A stretch of DNA of 64,000 nucleotides, taken from Rheum nobile (taxonomy: Eukaryota; Streptophyta; Magnoliopsida; Caryophyllales; Polygonaceae). Each line of letters starts with the position of its first letter. The stretch's first letter is position 1. Position numbers and translations under genes: made by a program. Under the pieces are notes generated by a model. The model searched no databases. It was given only the letters and a program-made list of their open reading frames with translations, and was not told the DNA's origin. The stretch covers positions 310,001 through 374,000 of the forward strand of contig WOAB01000056.1 in assembly GCA_027886185.1 (NCBI GenBank). Direction: 5' to 3'. This document shows, piece after piece, positions 32,730 to 43,309 of this stretch.

Positions 32730-33745
32730 CTTCAATATATTAGCAGGTTTATTGCTATTGTCTTGTAGGTTCATTAATTTTCTCATGCAGGTTCATTGGT
32801 GTTGACATGCAGGTTCATTAATTTTCTCATGCAGGTTCATGACTTATAACTACTTGGTTCATCATTTAAAACTAACAAGTTCATTCAGAATAAGTAACAG
32901 GTTCATCAGACATACAATAGGTTATACAATTCAAAAATCAACAAATCAACCAGGTTCATTAGTGCTGACTTGCAGGTTCATTACGTTTCAAAGGCAGGTT
33001 CATTGGTTTTGACTTGTAGGTTCATCTTAGGGATTGGGGGTTCATTTGCTATTACAGGGTTCATTAGGTTTTTCTAAGGTTCATTTTAGGTGTTGGGGGT
33101 TTATTTGCTTTTACAGAATTCATTAAGTTTTTTTGAGGTTCATTTTATGGGTTGGGGGTTCATTTTAGGTGTTGGGGGTTCTTAGGTTTTTCTGAGGTTC
33201 ATTTTAGGTGTTGGGGGTTCATTTGCTTTTACAGGGTTCATTAGGTTTTCCTGCGGTTCATTTTAGGTGTTGGGGGTTCATTTGCTTTTACATGGTGCAT
33301 TAGGTTTTTCTGAGGTTCATTTTAGGTGTTGGGGGTTCATTTGCTTTTACAGGGTTCATTTTAGGTGTTGGGGGTTCATTTGCTTTTACAGGGTGCATTA
33401 GATTTTTCTGAGGTTCATTTTAGGAGTTGGGGGTTCATTTTAAGTGTTGGAGGTTCATTAGGTTTTTCTGAGGTTCATTTTAGGTGTTGGGGGTTCATTA
33501 GGTGTTGGTTTATCATTTAACTACTTGGTTTATCATTTAAAACTAACAGGTTCATTTAGAATAAGTAATAGGTTCATAAGACATACAATAGGTTATACAC
33601 TTCAAAAATCAACAAGGTTCATTGATTGGAACTAACAGGTTCATTGGTGTTGCCTTGCAGGTTCATTAATTTATGCATGCAGGTTCATTGAGTATAAGAA
33701 ACAGGTTCATCATGTATAACTAACAGGTTCATTGAGTATAAGTAG
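32730..33745. repeat. GGTTCAT repeats between the two convergent genes
   Basis: Both unit types of the family occur here: the 'ACTAACAGGTTCATTGAG' type at each end and the 'TTAGGTGTTGGGGGTTCATT' type in the middle (33020-33505). The gap between the 3' ends of the two genes is thus almost entirely repeat. Confidence 0.9.
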
Positions 33746-33822
33746 CATGTTCATCAAAATTCTTAAAAGTTTAGCAAAAGTAAGCAAAAAAAAAAAAAGG
33801 AATCGAAAAATACTGAAGAACA

Positions 33823-36800
33823 CTAAGAGTCCAGCACTTCAGTGCAAGTGCGACTATTGTGAGTGGCTAACTTGTTGCATCTACCGCAACGCCTTTGCCC
33901 TGCACGGTTCGAAGTAATAGAAATTTCTCTTCCACTCCGGATACGTGACCCGCTTCCTTTGTTTTTGGCTTGCTCTGGTGGCAGCACATTAATGACTGAA
34001 GGTACTTCAACTCCGGCATAAGACTGAAGCTGCTCCAGGTTCGACGTGCCAGAACTAGATGAAGCACCACTTCCACACAGCAGAGACGCCTTTTTCTCCT
34101 TAAGCAGAACCGAAAACTGTTTCATCAGGTCCGGCTTGTCCTCCAATAGCCCCACACAGCTATAAAAGTCAGAAATCACCTCATTCATGACCGCCTCACG
34201 CTCTTCAAGGGCCGCACACTGAGTCACAACGGTGTTGTCGATAGTGAACACCGGTGTAATAGTGGCATCCATGGTCCAGCGCGCAAGGACATACCTATCC
34301 GGAATCCTATCAAACCTGAGGTTCCTGAACACAAAAATGAGATGACAACAAGGCAGACCAATCCTTTGAAACATGCGACAGCTACAAAAAAAATCCACAC
34401 CTTCAGCTGACTGCTCCACTGTGAAACTCTTGGATAAGCAATCCTTGATACCGTAGAATTTTGTACCGTTGACATCAGACATGCTCACCATAAAGCATGA
34501 TAGACAACATTCCATAATCTGATCCTGAACAAGTTTGAAAATCGAGAGCGTGTACACCTCAGATGCGTGCTTCTCCAATCCTAAAGGCGTCTTCAAATCT
34601 GGACGCATAGTAGAAGACTCAAAGTTCAGCTTCGCCTGCTTGTGTCTCTGCGTGTCCATGGCTATGTCAAAGTGCATCACCAACTCAACTAGGCGGTAGT
34701 ATCTGTCACTGAAGTGACCAAAGTAACTGTTTGCAGATTCCGAAACAGAAGTAGTTCTAAGCAGACCGCCAAACATCACATCCCTGAAGTAGGCTGAGAT
34801 CCAAAAATGTCGGATTGCAAACATGTCATCAAACCACCTCTGCTTCACCAGTGGGAATTCATCAAGCAACGCAGCCCACTGTGTCTCAAACTCTGAGGGT
34901 GAAAGGTCATGGGTCCACACAATGTTGTTCAGCCTAGCCCTAAATTCTGAACCAGTAGCAGTGTCATACTTGGTCTTTGCGGGCACTTTCTTCATGATGT
35001 GCCACATACAAAGCCTGTGGCGCGAACGCGGGAAAACTTGTTCAATAGCCGACTTCATGGACAGGTCTTGGTCTGTAACTATAACCTTTGGCTCGTGCAC
35101 CATTGATTCCTTGAATTTCTCCAGCAACCAAACGTATGATCCCGCATCTTCCTTGAAAATTAAACCAGCCACAAAAGTGACACTCGACTTGTGATGGTCT
35201 AGCCCGGTGAATGGTATGAAAATCAGATTGTACCTATATGAAACAGATGTACACAAAGCCAACTATGAATAAGAAAAATGGATAAAAACACTCAAATAAG
35301 TGTCTAATAAAAAGAGCAATCAAATCAGGATACATAAGTACACAATGAGGTTGATTAGAATGAATACACAATGAGGTTCATGCAATATAACTAAGAGGTT
35401 CATCATTTATAACTAACAGGTTCATTGAGTATAAGTAACAAGTTCATCAAAAATAGAATAGGTTAGACACTTCAAAAATGGACCAGGATCATTGGTGTGT
35501 CTTGTAGGTTCATTTGGGACCTCAGCAAACAGATTGGAATATGTAGATGGCAATAGGATTGGATTCCACACTAGGTTCATCAGTTTGCATACGAGGTTCA
35601 TCAGTTTAAACAGAGAGGTTCATTCAATATAACTAAGAGGTTCATCATTTACAACTAACAGGTTCAATGAGTATAAGTAATAGATTCATCAAAAATAGAA
35701 TAGGTTAGACACTTCAAAAATGGACCAGGTTCATTGGTGTTGTCTTGCAGATTCATTTGGGACCTCAGCGAACAGACTGGAATATGTAGATAGCAATGGG
35801 GTTGGATTTCACACTAGGTTCATCAGTTTGCATACGAGGTTCATCAGTTTCAACAGAGAGGTTCATTCAATATAACTAAGAGGTTCATTATTTACAACTA
35901 ACAGGTTTATTGAGTATAAGTAACAGGTTCATCAGAAATAGAATAGGTTAGACACTTCAAAAATGGACCAGGTTTATTGGTGTTGTCTTGCAGGTTCATT
36001 TGGGACCTCAGCGAACAGACTGGAATATGTAGATATCAATGGGGTTGGATTGCACACTAGGTTCATCAGTTTGCATACGAGGTTCATCAGTTTCAACAGA
36101 GAGGTTCATTCAATATAACTAAGAGGTTCATCATTTACAACTTACAGGTTCATTGAGTATAAGTGACAGGTTCATCAGAAATAGAATAGGTTAGACACTT
36201 CAAAAATGGACCAGGTTCATTGGTGCTGTCTTACAGGTTTATTTGGGACCTCAGCAAACAGACTGGAATATGTAGATAGCAATAGGATTGGATTTCACAC
36301 TAGGTTCATCAGTTTGTATACGAGGTTCATCAGTTTCAACAGACAGGTTCATTCAATATAACTAAGAGGTTCATCCAATGAACTTAACATTAAAAGAACG
36401 AAAAACATTAAATTGAAGGCTGGTTGCACTGTAAAATAGATCAGGAACAATGCAATGAAGAATGATAGAAAATAACCCGTTGGTACGGTACGTAGCATCA
36501 AACGATACAACGTCGCCGAAGAGAGAGAAGTTCTTGTGAGACACAGGATCAGCCCAAAATAAACGTGTCAAACGATCACAAGAATCCACGTCATACTCAA
36601 AGAAGAACGCAGGGCAGAGTTCTTTTTTGTTGAACAGACGGTTGATCGTCATCTGAGCATCGGAACCACCTATGTAAGCCAACATATCTCGCCGGTAGTT
36701 CTTGAAGTCAACAGCAGATGCACCAACTTTGGAGTAGCCGCCCACGAGTTCCTTGAATATCCTATGAGACCTCACTGGACCGATGTGGGCTTTCTCACAA

Positions 36801-37600
36801 TCCATCACAAACTTTTTATGTCCAAAGTCCAGCTTCCTCATAGACTTCATAAACTGTTTATCCTTACCAACAACCATTTCATGAGTGTGGCGATCTTCAA
36901 ACGCTGTTACTTTGTAGCCCTGGTTGCCCGCAAAAGTGAGGGTGAGTTTCGCCTTACAACCAACTCTCTTTGAAGGACGTCGGCGCATGCGCTTTGTGTT
37001 GTTCTGGCCAGTTTTAAAACCATGTCTGGTGCAATGCAAGTACTCCAGTGCAACCACATCGCCTGCCATGCGTGATCCGCCGAGCCTCACAACAAAGCCA
37101 CATTCCAGTGCATATGCCTTGTAAAAATCAATCGCTTCCCCCAATGACCCGAACAGCATACCAACAACTGGTTTCAGAGAATCAACACAGATTGGAATGT
37201 GGTACACCGATCCACCTTGAGATAATCGCGTAACGGATAAACCCGACGATATCTCAGTGTCCGAATCACTTGGATATGAACTAGGAGAACTCTGATCCAG
37301 GGATACACTACCACTAGCACCAGCAGAACCACTACCAGGCACTGCAAACATAAATAACATCCAGGTTCATTTCTATAAGGCATAGGTTCAAAACAATCGC
37401 CCATAGAAAGAATGGAAAATCTAATGATGAAAAGGTTAATACGAATCTGCCAAACAACATCCACATTAGAAACGCCAGATAACAACCAAATTGAAAAGAA
37501 TCATACTCAGATTACTAGCAATCGGAGAACATAAGTAGACACAACAAGAAATTCTGAAACCCTAAAACAAAACGAAACAAATTGACTTACCAGAATCCAT
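33823..37600 (-). CDS. FAR1-related (FRS-like) MULE transposase, apparently intact
   Basis: Three exons on the minus strand keep frame: 37600-37591 (ATG GAT TCT G), 37341-36477 and 35233-33823, giving 761 residues. Order: a Ser-rich N-terminus; FAR1 DNA-binding domain around residues 55-140 (FYKAYALECGFVVRL, GCKAKLTLTF, DRHTHEM); the MULE transposase domain with SFDATYRTN (first Asp, at the exon 2/3 junction), VTDQDLSMKSAI (second Asp) and TTSVSESANSYFG (Glu); a SWIM zinc finger, CSCRMFQRIGLPCCH; and a C-terminal zinc-knuckle-like CGRCNKLATHNSRTC. The whole layout is that of FAR1/FHY3-related proteins, which derive from MULE transposases and act in the nucleus on DNA. Its place inside a repeat-filled element opposite a ULP1-like gene argues that this is the element's own transposase, not a domesticated regulator. 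No stop or frameshift is seen. The 1.2-kb second intron is packed with GGTTCAT repeats. Confidence 0.85.
35340..36375. repeat. GGTTCAT higher-order repeat in the second intron of the FRS-like gene
   Basis: Four to five copies of a roughly 240-bp unit with markers GGGACCTCAGC, ACTGGAATATGTAGAT, CACACTAGGTTCATCAG and TTCAATATAACTAAGAGG. GGTTCAT is on the plus strand although the gene is transcribed from the minus strand, so in the transcript the repeat is complementary to that of the ULP1-like gene. Confidence 0.9.
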
Positions 37601-37639
37601 AGAAACGTCTATGCCAGTCAATCCAATAGCAATGGAAGA

Positions 37640-37925
37640 TTGAAGGAGGCGAAATCGATGAAGAACGTGAACTGCAACGAGCGAGAAGCAACAACTCCTC
37701 CAATGGCGATTCCGACGAAAGCGAATACAGAAATAGATACCAAATCGATCGAGATCAGAGACGCGAAGAACGACGGCTACAGATATACAATAGCGTTAAT
37801 ACATCGAAAGAGACGAGATCCATGAAGAACATGAACTGAAATCATCAATAGCGAACATTTACCTCCAATGGCGATTGCGAGAAACAGAGCGAATCGAGAG
37901 AGAGGCAAGGAGAGACGGCTACAGT
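37640..37925. repeat. Diverged direct duplication in the FRS-like promoter region
   Basis: Two roughly 185-bp segments share GATGAAGAAC(G/A)TGAACTG, CTCCAATGGCGATT and GAGACG(C/A)G blocks in the same order (about 37657 and 37822). They lie just upstream of the start codon at 37600 and may reflect a duplicated promoter or leader. Confidence 0.6.
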
Positions 37926-38050
37926 GAATGCGTGGAAAATGACCAAAATGTCCCTCCGTGTGTTAAATGAAGGATCACTACCAATCGTCAGATGAAGACA
38001 CGTGTAACAAGATCTGGAGTGCGTACAGATTACTTTAAATCCGGTGCTCA

Positions 38051-38689
38051 TTTAATCCTCTGTCAGATAATAGATTATACTTGTTTGAGTGTTTCCAATT
38101 TTCCGTAGGGTATGGTGTAAATTATTTTTTCGGATGGTAAGGCAACAAGGTTTAGGTCACAATACTATATAACCACTTTTTTGTTTCAATATAATAAGTT
38201 AAAACATTAAATATTAGGTGCTGTAAAGTGGAAGGTAGTGGGCATGAGATCTGGTGGAAGATCTTTGCTGGGGTTGATTAACTTGTAAAAGTCAAATGAT
38301 TAGCTATATTTAACATTAAACGTGAAAAAGTCCTCAATAAGGTTGGATCTTATGTCCTTCATTAGTGACAATTTATATGTCGGTATTTCTGACTCGTACC
38401 CTTATATAAAATTTTGTTTCGAAAATTGTTACCTAAAACAAATGTTAAATCCTTTAATTTTTTAAAAAAATTAAATTAATAAAATCTAAAAATCGTTTTG
38501 ACAAGAAGGTGCTTAGAAAAATTGTTTATATTTCGGTTGCACTGATTAGTTCACTTAATAGAGACAAAGAAGTGTTAGCAAGGTTAAATTTTAAACAATT
38601 TCCTCTTATATATACTCTGTAAAATATATGGATGTCTAGCTTACAGGGATTTTTTTTTTGTAAGAGAGTAATTCGGTGTACTAAACATA
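38051..38689. other. Gene-free AT-rich stretch
   Basis: AT-rich DNA between the large element and the Stowaway-like MITE. No gene or repeat that I can name. Confidence 0.4.
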
Positions 38690-38691
38690 TA

Positions 38692-38958
38692 CTCCCTCCC
38701 TCCGTCCCATATTATTTGTCTTATTTGATTTTTATACACTATTCATAATTAAAGAAAAATTTTAAGATTTTTTTAAATATATAAGAAAAAACATAGTTAT
38801 GTGAGATTTTGTTTAATTCATCTCAACAATTACTTTGATAATATCAAAAAATTATAATTTTTATTAATATATAATTAGAAATATTAACGATATAAAATTC
38901 ATCTGAACAAATGTGTCCAATCAATTAAAACATGACAAACATTATGGGACCGAGGGAG
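38692..38958. mobile_element. Stowaway-like (Tc1/mariner) MITE
   Basis: The 267-bp element begins CTCCCTCCCTCCGTCCCATA and ends TATGGGACCGAGGGAG, the signature ends of Stowaway MITEs, and is flanked by TA on both sides (38690-38691 and 38959-38960). The left end has an extra CTCC. The interior is AT-rich and non-coding. Confidence 0.85.
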
Positions 38959-40260
38959 TAGTAAAGAAGTATGTTATATTCATAGACCAAATAGCTCGGT
39001 GGGATAGATTAATATATAAAAAAATCAATAGAAAATGTCAAATCAAAGAGAAAATTAACTCGGTGAAAAATAATTAAAAATCCTTGGTAATAAAGTGAAT
39101 AAAAAAGCTACTTTCTAGGATTTACAACATTTTGAATCACATACTGTTTCTTGTTAAAAAAAAAGCTACTTGTTTATATGTTTTACAGTGAGGCACTATG
39201 AAATTGACTTTTAACTTTCACAGTATTGCATGTTTTCCTGTAAACTCCTGTTGAGGTCTAACCTAACGATTTACCTTGTAAAAAACCACAATGTGAATTG
39301 TTCATCTGCGATACCTGAATAGTTATAAACAATAAAGTTGGACATACCGTTTGAATTACATTTGTTTCTTGTTGATTTGCCCGTCAATCGAGCTTTTGAT
39401 CTTGGCCTCTTGGTCTAACAGTAACAGATCTGTAAAAACATCAATGAGAAATTAATAATCGGAATAAATTTCTACATAATAAAAAAGATATGAGCTAGGT
39501 TAGCTGAAAAGCAGCATGCTTGATAATGACAACTAAACTAAAAATGATGCTTAAAAGTTAATCTATCACAACCCTAACCTCTCAATCAATCTCTAGACCC
39601 TAATCCTATAAAAGTTGCACATATCCTACAAATTCGCCAATTCAAACATCAAAGTTAAAGATTAAACTCAATCGAGGACCAAAAATCATGGCATTTTATT
39701 AAGCTAATTGTCATCAATATCTCAACTTTTACATTGATTTTAAACCTTAGATCTTATAGAAATAAATTCACACGGAGTTGTAAACCTGTAAAGTTGTATA
39801 TGGAGTTATGCACACGAAATGGGCTAAATTTAACTTCTTTCTACTCACTTCGTAAAAATTGAACTCCCTAGGTCCTGACTATAGCTTAATTAATTAGGAG
39901 TAACCGAAAAAACATATCAATTTTTAGTTGTTTTTTTATTAGTTTCCGGACATATTAATTTGTTGAATGTGATCATGATTAACTTGCCTACATATAGATA
40001 TGCTAAAAAAAACGCCAGTTGTGTCAAATTCTACTCGCATTTCTCATCTTAGCGGCCGTTCGTCCATGATACTTCCTCATTATATATATAATTAATATTC
40101 TTAATATATTCATTTCGTAAGAAATATCAAAATAAGATATTACTCATATCAAACAATAAATATCAATTTGATATCGATATTAGAATTATACTTTGAGATT
40201 TTGGTTTGCATATCTTTTCTATTTGAACAAGTTAATACGCTTTGACGGGTTATTTTAGTT
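38959..40260. other. Gene-free AT-rich stretch
   Basis: AT-rich DNA with chance frames only. I see no gene. Confidence 0.4.
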
Positions 40261-40439
40261 TCAACGATGCATGACGAGTTTGGGACTCGTAGGTTCGATC
40301 TCGGAGGTCTCAAGGGACCTTACAACCGTGCGAGTATGAGGAACACAACGAGTTTCGGGGGTGCGGAATGCACACTCGTGTGCGTGGTTTCAGACTCAGA
40401 GTTATGAAACGTGTCGGGGTTCAAGAGGCAGACACCGAG

Positions 40440-40690
40440 AGGGTGATTTCCGGGGTCCTAAGGACGTGCACGGTTTGTGACAATTCGTGCACCGTGGGTA
40501 AGAACCGTGCATTGCCGAATAGAAGCCAAATTTGGCCTCTGTAAATCTGCACGGTCTGTGGCACGGTTTGTCACAAACCGTGCGGTGTCCCAAAACATGT
40601 TTTCTGGCCTCTGTAAAGCCGCATGGTTTGTGGCACGGTTTGTCACAGACTGTGCGTCTAGCCGGGGAGTGAGTTTTGGCTTAATTTGGC
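40440..40690. repeat. CACGGTTTGTCACAAACCGTG palindromic repeats
   Basis: A unit of about 70 bp containing TGGCCTCTGTAAA, then GC(A)CGGT(C/T)TGTGGCACGGTTTGTCAC, occurs twice (from about 40533 and 40608), and CACGGTTTGT/ACAAACCGTG pairs form strong hairpins. A looser copy lies at 40468-40530. The preceding segment 40270-40440 is also GC-richer. It probably belongs to the untranslated region of an old LTR retrotransposon, but no LTR or coding part was found. Confidence 0.6.
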
Positions 40691-40699
40691 GGGTTTTTA

Positions 40700-41176
40700 G
40701 GGTACTTAACCGACATAAATGGTTTTTAACCTCCTCAATGGGGGATTGAAGTCACACTTTGGGGTTTTAATGGATGGTAATGGTTTTATAACTTCTTATG
40801 GATGAAACATTAGTACACGTTAAAGTTGGATTCAATGGTTTTAAAGTTTGAAAACATTGATATTGAACATTCAACGTGTTGAGTTAAATATTCAGCATTG
40901 AACGTTCAAACGTTGGATTGAATGTGGCGGTTTGTTTGGGTGGCTTTATGACCTTTCCACACACATGCAACACCAGAAGGGAAAACGAGAGCAACATTCA
41001 CTACACAAAACAAAGTGCCACAAAACAAACTAAGTACCACAACATTAATGTCAATCAAAGTACCACAAAACAAAGAAGCAAACTTTGGTCTTAAAATACC
41101 GACAACGACATGGTCCTAAGGGAAACTAATCTAGTCGGATGAGTATTGGGTTCGGACGTACCCAAACTTGACCATT
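40700..41176. other. No gene seen
   Basis: Contains several words around TTGAACATTCAACG and GATTGAATG (40840-40930) and CAAAGTACCACAAAAC repeats (41010-41070). Nothing coding is visible on either strand. Confidence 0.4.
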
Positions 41177-41563
41177 CTAATGAAGGTGGGGCCTAAGATC
41201 CGCACCACTAACCACCGCATTGTCGTAGTTGAAAACCGAGAAATCGATCTCATACATCCCAACCTCGGGCCGTCGTCTTATAGTTCCATACCACCATCTG
41301 TCACGAGCCCAAACGTCTACGTGCATGCCAATCTGGTAGTTGAACACATCTCGATATGGTTGTATGGGACGTAACAACCCATATGGGACATCTTCCTCGA
41401 GGTAATCGGAGCAGTCGTCAAGCATCAATGTTTCATACTGGACGCGATAAAAACCTATCATTGGCGATACCAAGGTGATCCTTGCCGTGTGGTACGAACC
41501 TAGTAAACCTTGTTCCGCTCCGACAACTTCAACACGCTCCTCAAGATGGTATTGTCTAGCCAT
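41177..41563 (-). CDS. Small tandem Agenet (Tudor-like) domain protein
   Basis: The ATG at 41563 opens a 128-residue frame. It contains two Agenet-like units: residues about 6-65 (LEERVEVVGAEQGLLGSYHT, ARITL, YRVQYETL, LEEDVPYGLLRP) and about 75-128 (YQIGMHVDVWARDRWWYGTI, YEIDF, DLRPHLH). Paired Agenet domains in plant EMSY-like and DUF724 proteins read methylated histone tails or RNA in the nucleus. This protein stops directly after the tandem, whereas typical family members are longer, so it may be a short member, one exon of a larger gene or a retained fragment. No intron is needed for the frame. The surroundings are repeat-rich, so transposon capture cannot be excluded. Confidence 0.65.
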   Translation of the reverse strand: MARQYHLEERVEVVGAEQGLLGSYHTARITLVSPMIGFYRVQYETLMLDDCSDYLEEDVPYGLLRPIQPYRDVFNYQIGMHVDVWARDRWWYGTIRRRPEVGMYEIDFSVFNYDNAVVSGADLRPHLH

Positions 41564-42115
41564 CACGTATGAAATCTAAAAACATACAATAACAAGACAT
41601 GTAGAGCATTATTGTAGTAGAATCAAAACATACAAATACTGATCAATCGAATTCATATAAACCCAATTTGTTTTGTCTAGCCAATATAGTGAATAGATTT
41701 TATAGAATAACACATGCTCTTCTTACTGGATTTGTTAAGTATGTTTGTTGGCACCTTCTAGCCCTTTTTCGTAGCACTCCCAAATTAAGTGGGTGCAAAT
41801 TGAAAATGTGTGTGAGTAGCTTATCCACAACCAAAATATGGCTATATATAGTATCGGTCAAGGTATGTAACTTGTTTCATTGTAGACAAACCTATACACT
41901 AGCTTGGAAAGAAAACAAAAGTGGAGGTGTCTTAGCTCCCTTAGCTTAGCAAAAGTTCACGTAGCCCCAAAACCTATACACTAGAGCAAAGGTGCACGTG
42001 AAGAGGCATGGTGTACCCCAAAAGAAGAAGCATCTTCTTGGGAGGGTACCAAAACGTTAGAAGTGTAGCCGGCCACCAAGTCAAAATTCAAAGAATACGT
42101 ACACAAGTTATAACA
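41564..42115. other. Upstream region of the Agenet gene; no other gene seen
   Basis: A 93-codon plus-strand frame at 41668-41949 shows no domain and is probably chance. The segment contains unremarkable AT-rich sequence. Confidence 0.35.
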
Positions 42116-42118
42116 ATG

Positions 42119-43295
42119 AGACCGGACCGGCTTTTTATAAAAAAGTGACCCGTGGATCGGACCAGACCCAATCTATCCGGTCCAATCATTTTCCGGTCCG
42201 GTCCACGGGCCAGACCGAAAAGCCCGGTTTGTCATTTTTGGGGTATAACGGTCCATCGTGTTGACGGCCCGGCCCGACCTGGCTCGGTTCTATTACTACG
42301 ATGTACCTGCTTGAATTGAATAATTGATCATTTGTATTGCATATTAAGATAAAAGTTCATCATAATCTCATTACAATTAATAATTTAATATAAGTAGTCT
42401 AAGTAGATAATGTATTATAGTGGGGAAAACTCCAAAATCCTTCAACAAAATACTGTATTAAACGAAAACACAAAGATAGTATAAAGTGCATATTATCATA
42501 AGTGGAATTGAAAGTGGATTACAGATCATCATGATAATACATCATATTATCATATTATCAGATAACTACAATACATCATGAAAAAGAGAAATTGACATTG
42601 AAGGTTCTATACTATTATGAAACTGGAAATGGAGGGATATTGGAGGCCGGTCGGACTGAGAAGGTAGAACAATTGAACCTGCTGGTGCGACTTGGAATCC
42701 GGCGACGAGGCCGCGCCGCTACAGGAATGGAGGGAGATTGGAGGTCGGTCGGACTGAGAAGGTAGGGAGAACCGGAGAAGTAGGTCGCCGGAGAGGAAGC
42801 CAAGCAGGTCGCCAAAGAACATAGAGTGGAGGGAGATTGGAATTCTCAGTAGAACAACGAACCTGTTGGTGCGACTTGGAGTCCGGCGACGAGGCTGCGC
42901 CGTTGCGGAAATGGAGGGAGATTGGAGGCCGGTCGGACTGAGAAGGTAGGGAGAACCGGAGAAACAGGTCGCCGGAGAGGAAGCCAAGCAGGTCGCTAGA
43001 GAGTGGAGGGAGATTGGATTGGAGTTCGACTGTTTGAGTCTTTGAGAGAGGATTAGGGCCGGTTGCTACGTACTGTATACACTATACAGGGATATAACTT
43101 GTTTTTTTTTTAAGGTCCGGTCCAATACGGTAAATTCCGGTCCGGTCCGGTCCAGACCCGACCCGAAACCCGGTTTTATAAAAATCATGACCCGTGGACC
43201 GGACCGATAATAGACCGGTCCTGGACCGACCCAGAAAATTCCGATCAGGTCCAGTCCGAGTTTCCGGTCCGGTCCAATATGGTGCATCCCTACAT
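42119..43295. mobile_element. CCGGTCC-rich hAT-like element or pair of fragments
   Basis: Both ends (42119-42300 and 43110-43290) are rich in CCGGTCC/GGACCGG and share the segment TTTATAAAAA...TGACCCGTGGA(T/C)CGGACC, here in direct orientation. The right end closes with GGTGCATCCCTA, the complement of a TAGGGATG-type hAT terminus as in the element at 9405-9800. A matching left terminus and duplication were not found, so this may be two nested insertions. Confidence 0.5.
42620..43020. repeat. Tandem repeat, about 184-bp unit, GC-rich
   Basis: A unit containing TGGTGCGACTTGGA(A/G)TCCGGC, GGTCGGTCGGACTGAGAAGG and GTCGCCGGAGAGGAAGCCAA occurs about 2.2 times. On the minus strand it gives a Ser/Pro-rich frame (42607-42987) with repeated LLSPTGLQSPSIS. 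The GC content and codon-like look suggest a duplicated piece of a host gene's 5' part carried by the surrounding hAT-like element. Confidence 0.6.
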
Positions 43296-43309
43296 CTCGA
43301 TCTCGTAGA

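Larger units (their letters stand above)
24870..38050. mobile_element. Large Mutator-like element with ULP1-like gene and FAR1-related transposase (KI-MULE type)
   Basis: Two convergent genes, an eight-exon ULP1-like gene (+, 25210-32589) and a three-exon FRS/MULE transposase gene (-, 33823-37600), are bound together by the same GGTTCAT repeat family in their introns and the space between them. ULP1-like genes on MULEs are known as Kaonashi (KI) elements. Boundaries are approximate: outer ends were set by where the repeats and gene leaders stop. A candidate terminal repeat (38010-38060, GCACCGGATTTAAAGTAA on the minus strand) has only a weak counterpart near 24820-24850, and no target duplication was found. 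Confidence 0.6.

Noticed and set aside
33823..37600. Domesticated FAR1/FHY3 phytochrome regulator
   Set aside because: Domain layout fits, but the location inside a repeat-filled element with a ULP1-like partner favours a transposase; domestication cannot be shown from this sequence.
24800..38060. Firm terminal inverted repeats for the second large element
   Set aside because: Only a weak match between about 24820-24850 and 38010-38060; not enough to set boundaries or a target duplication.
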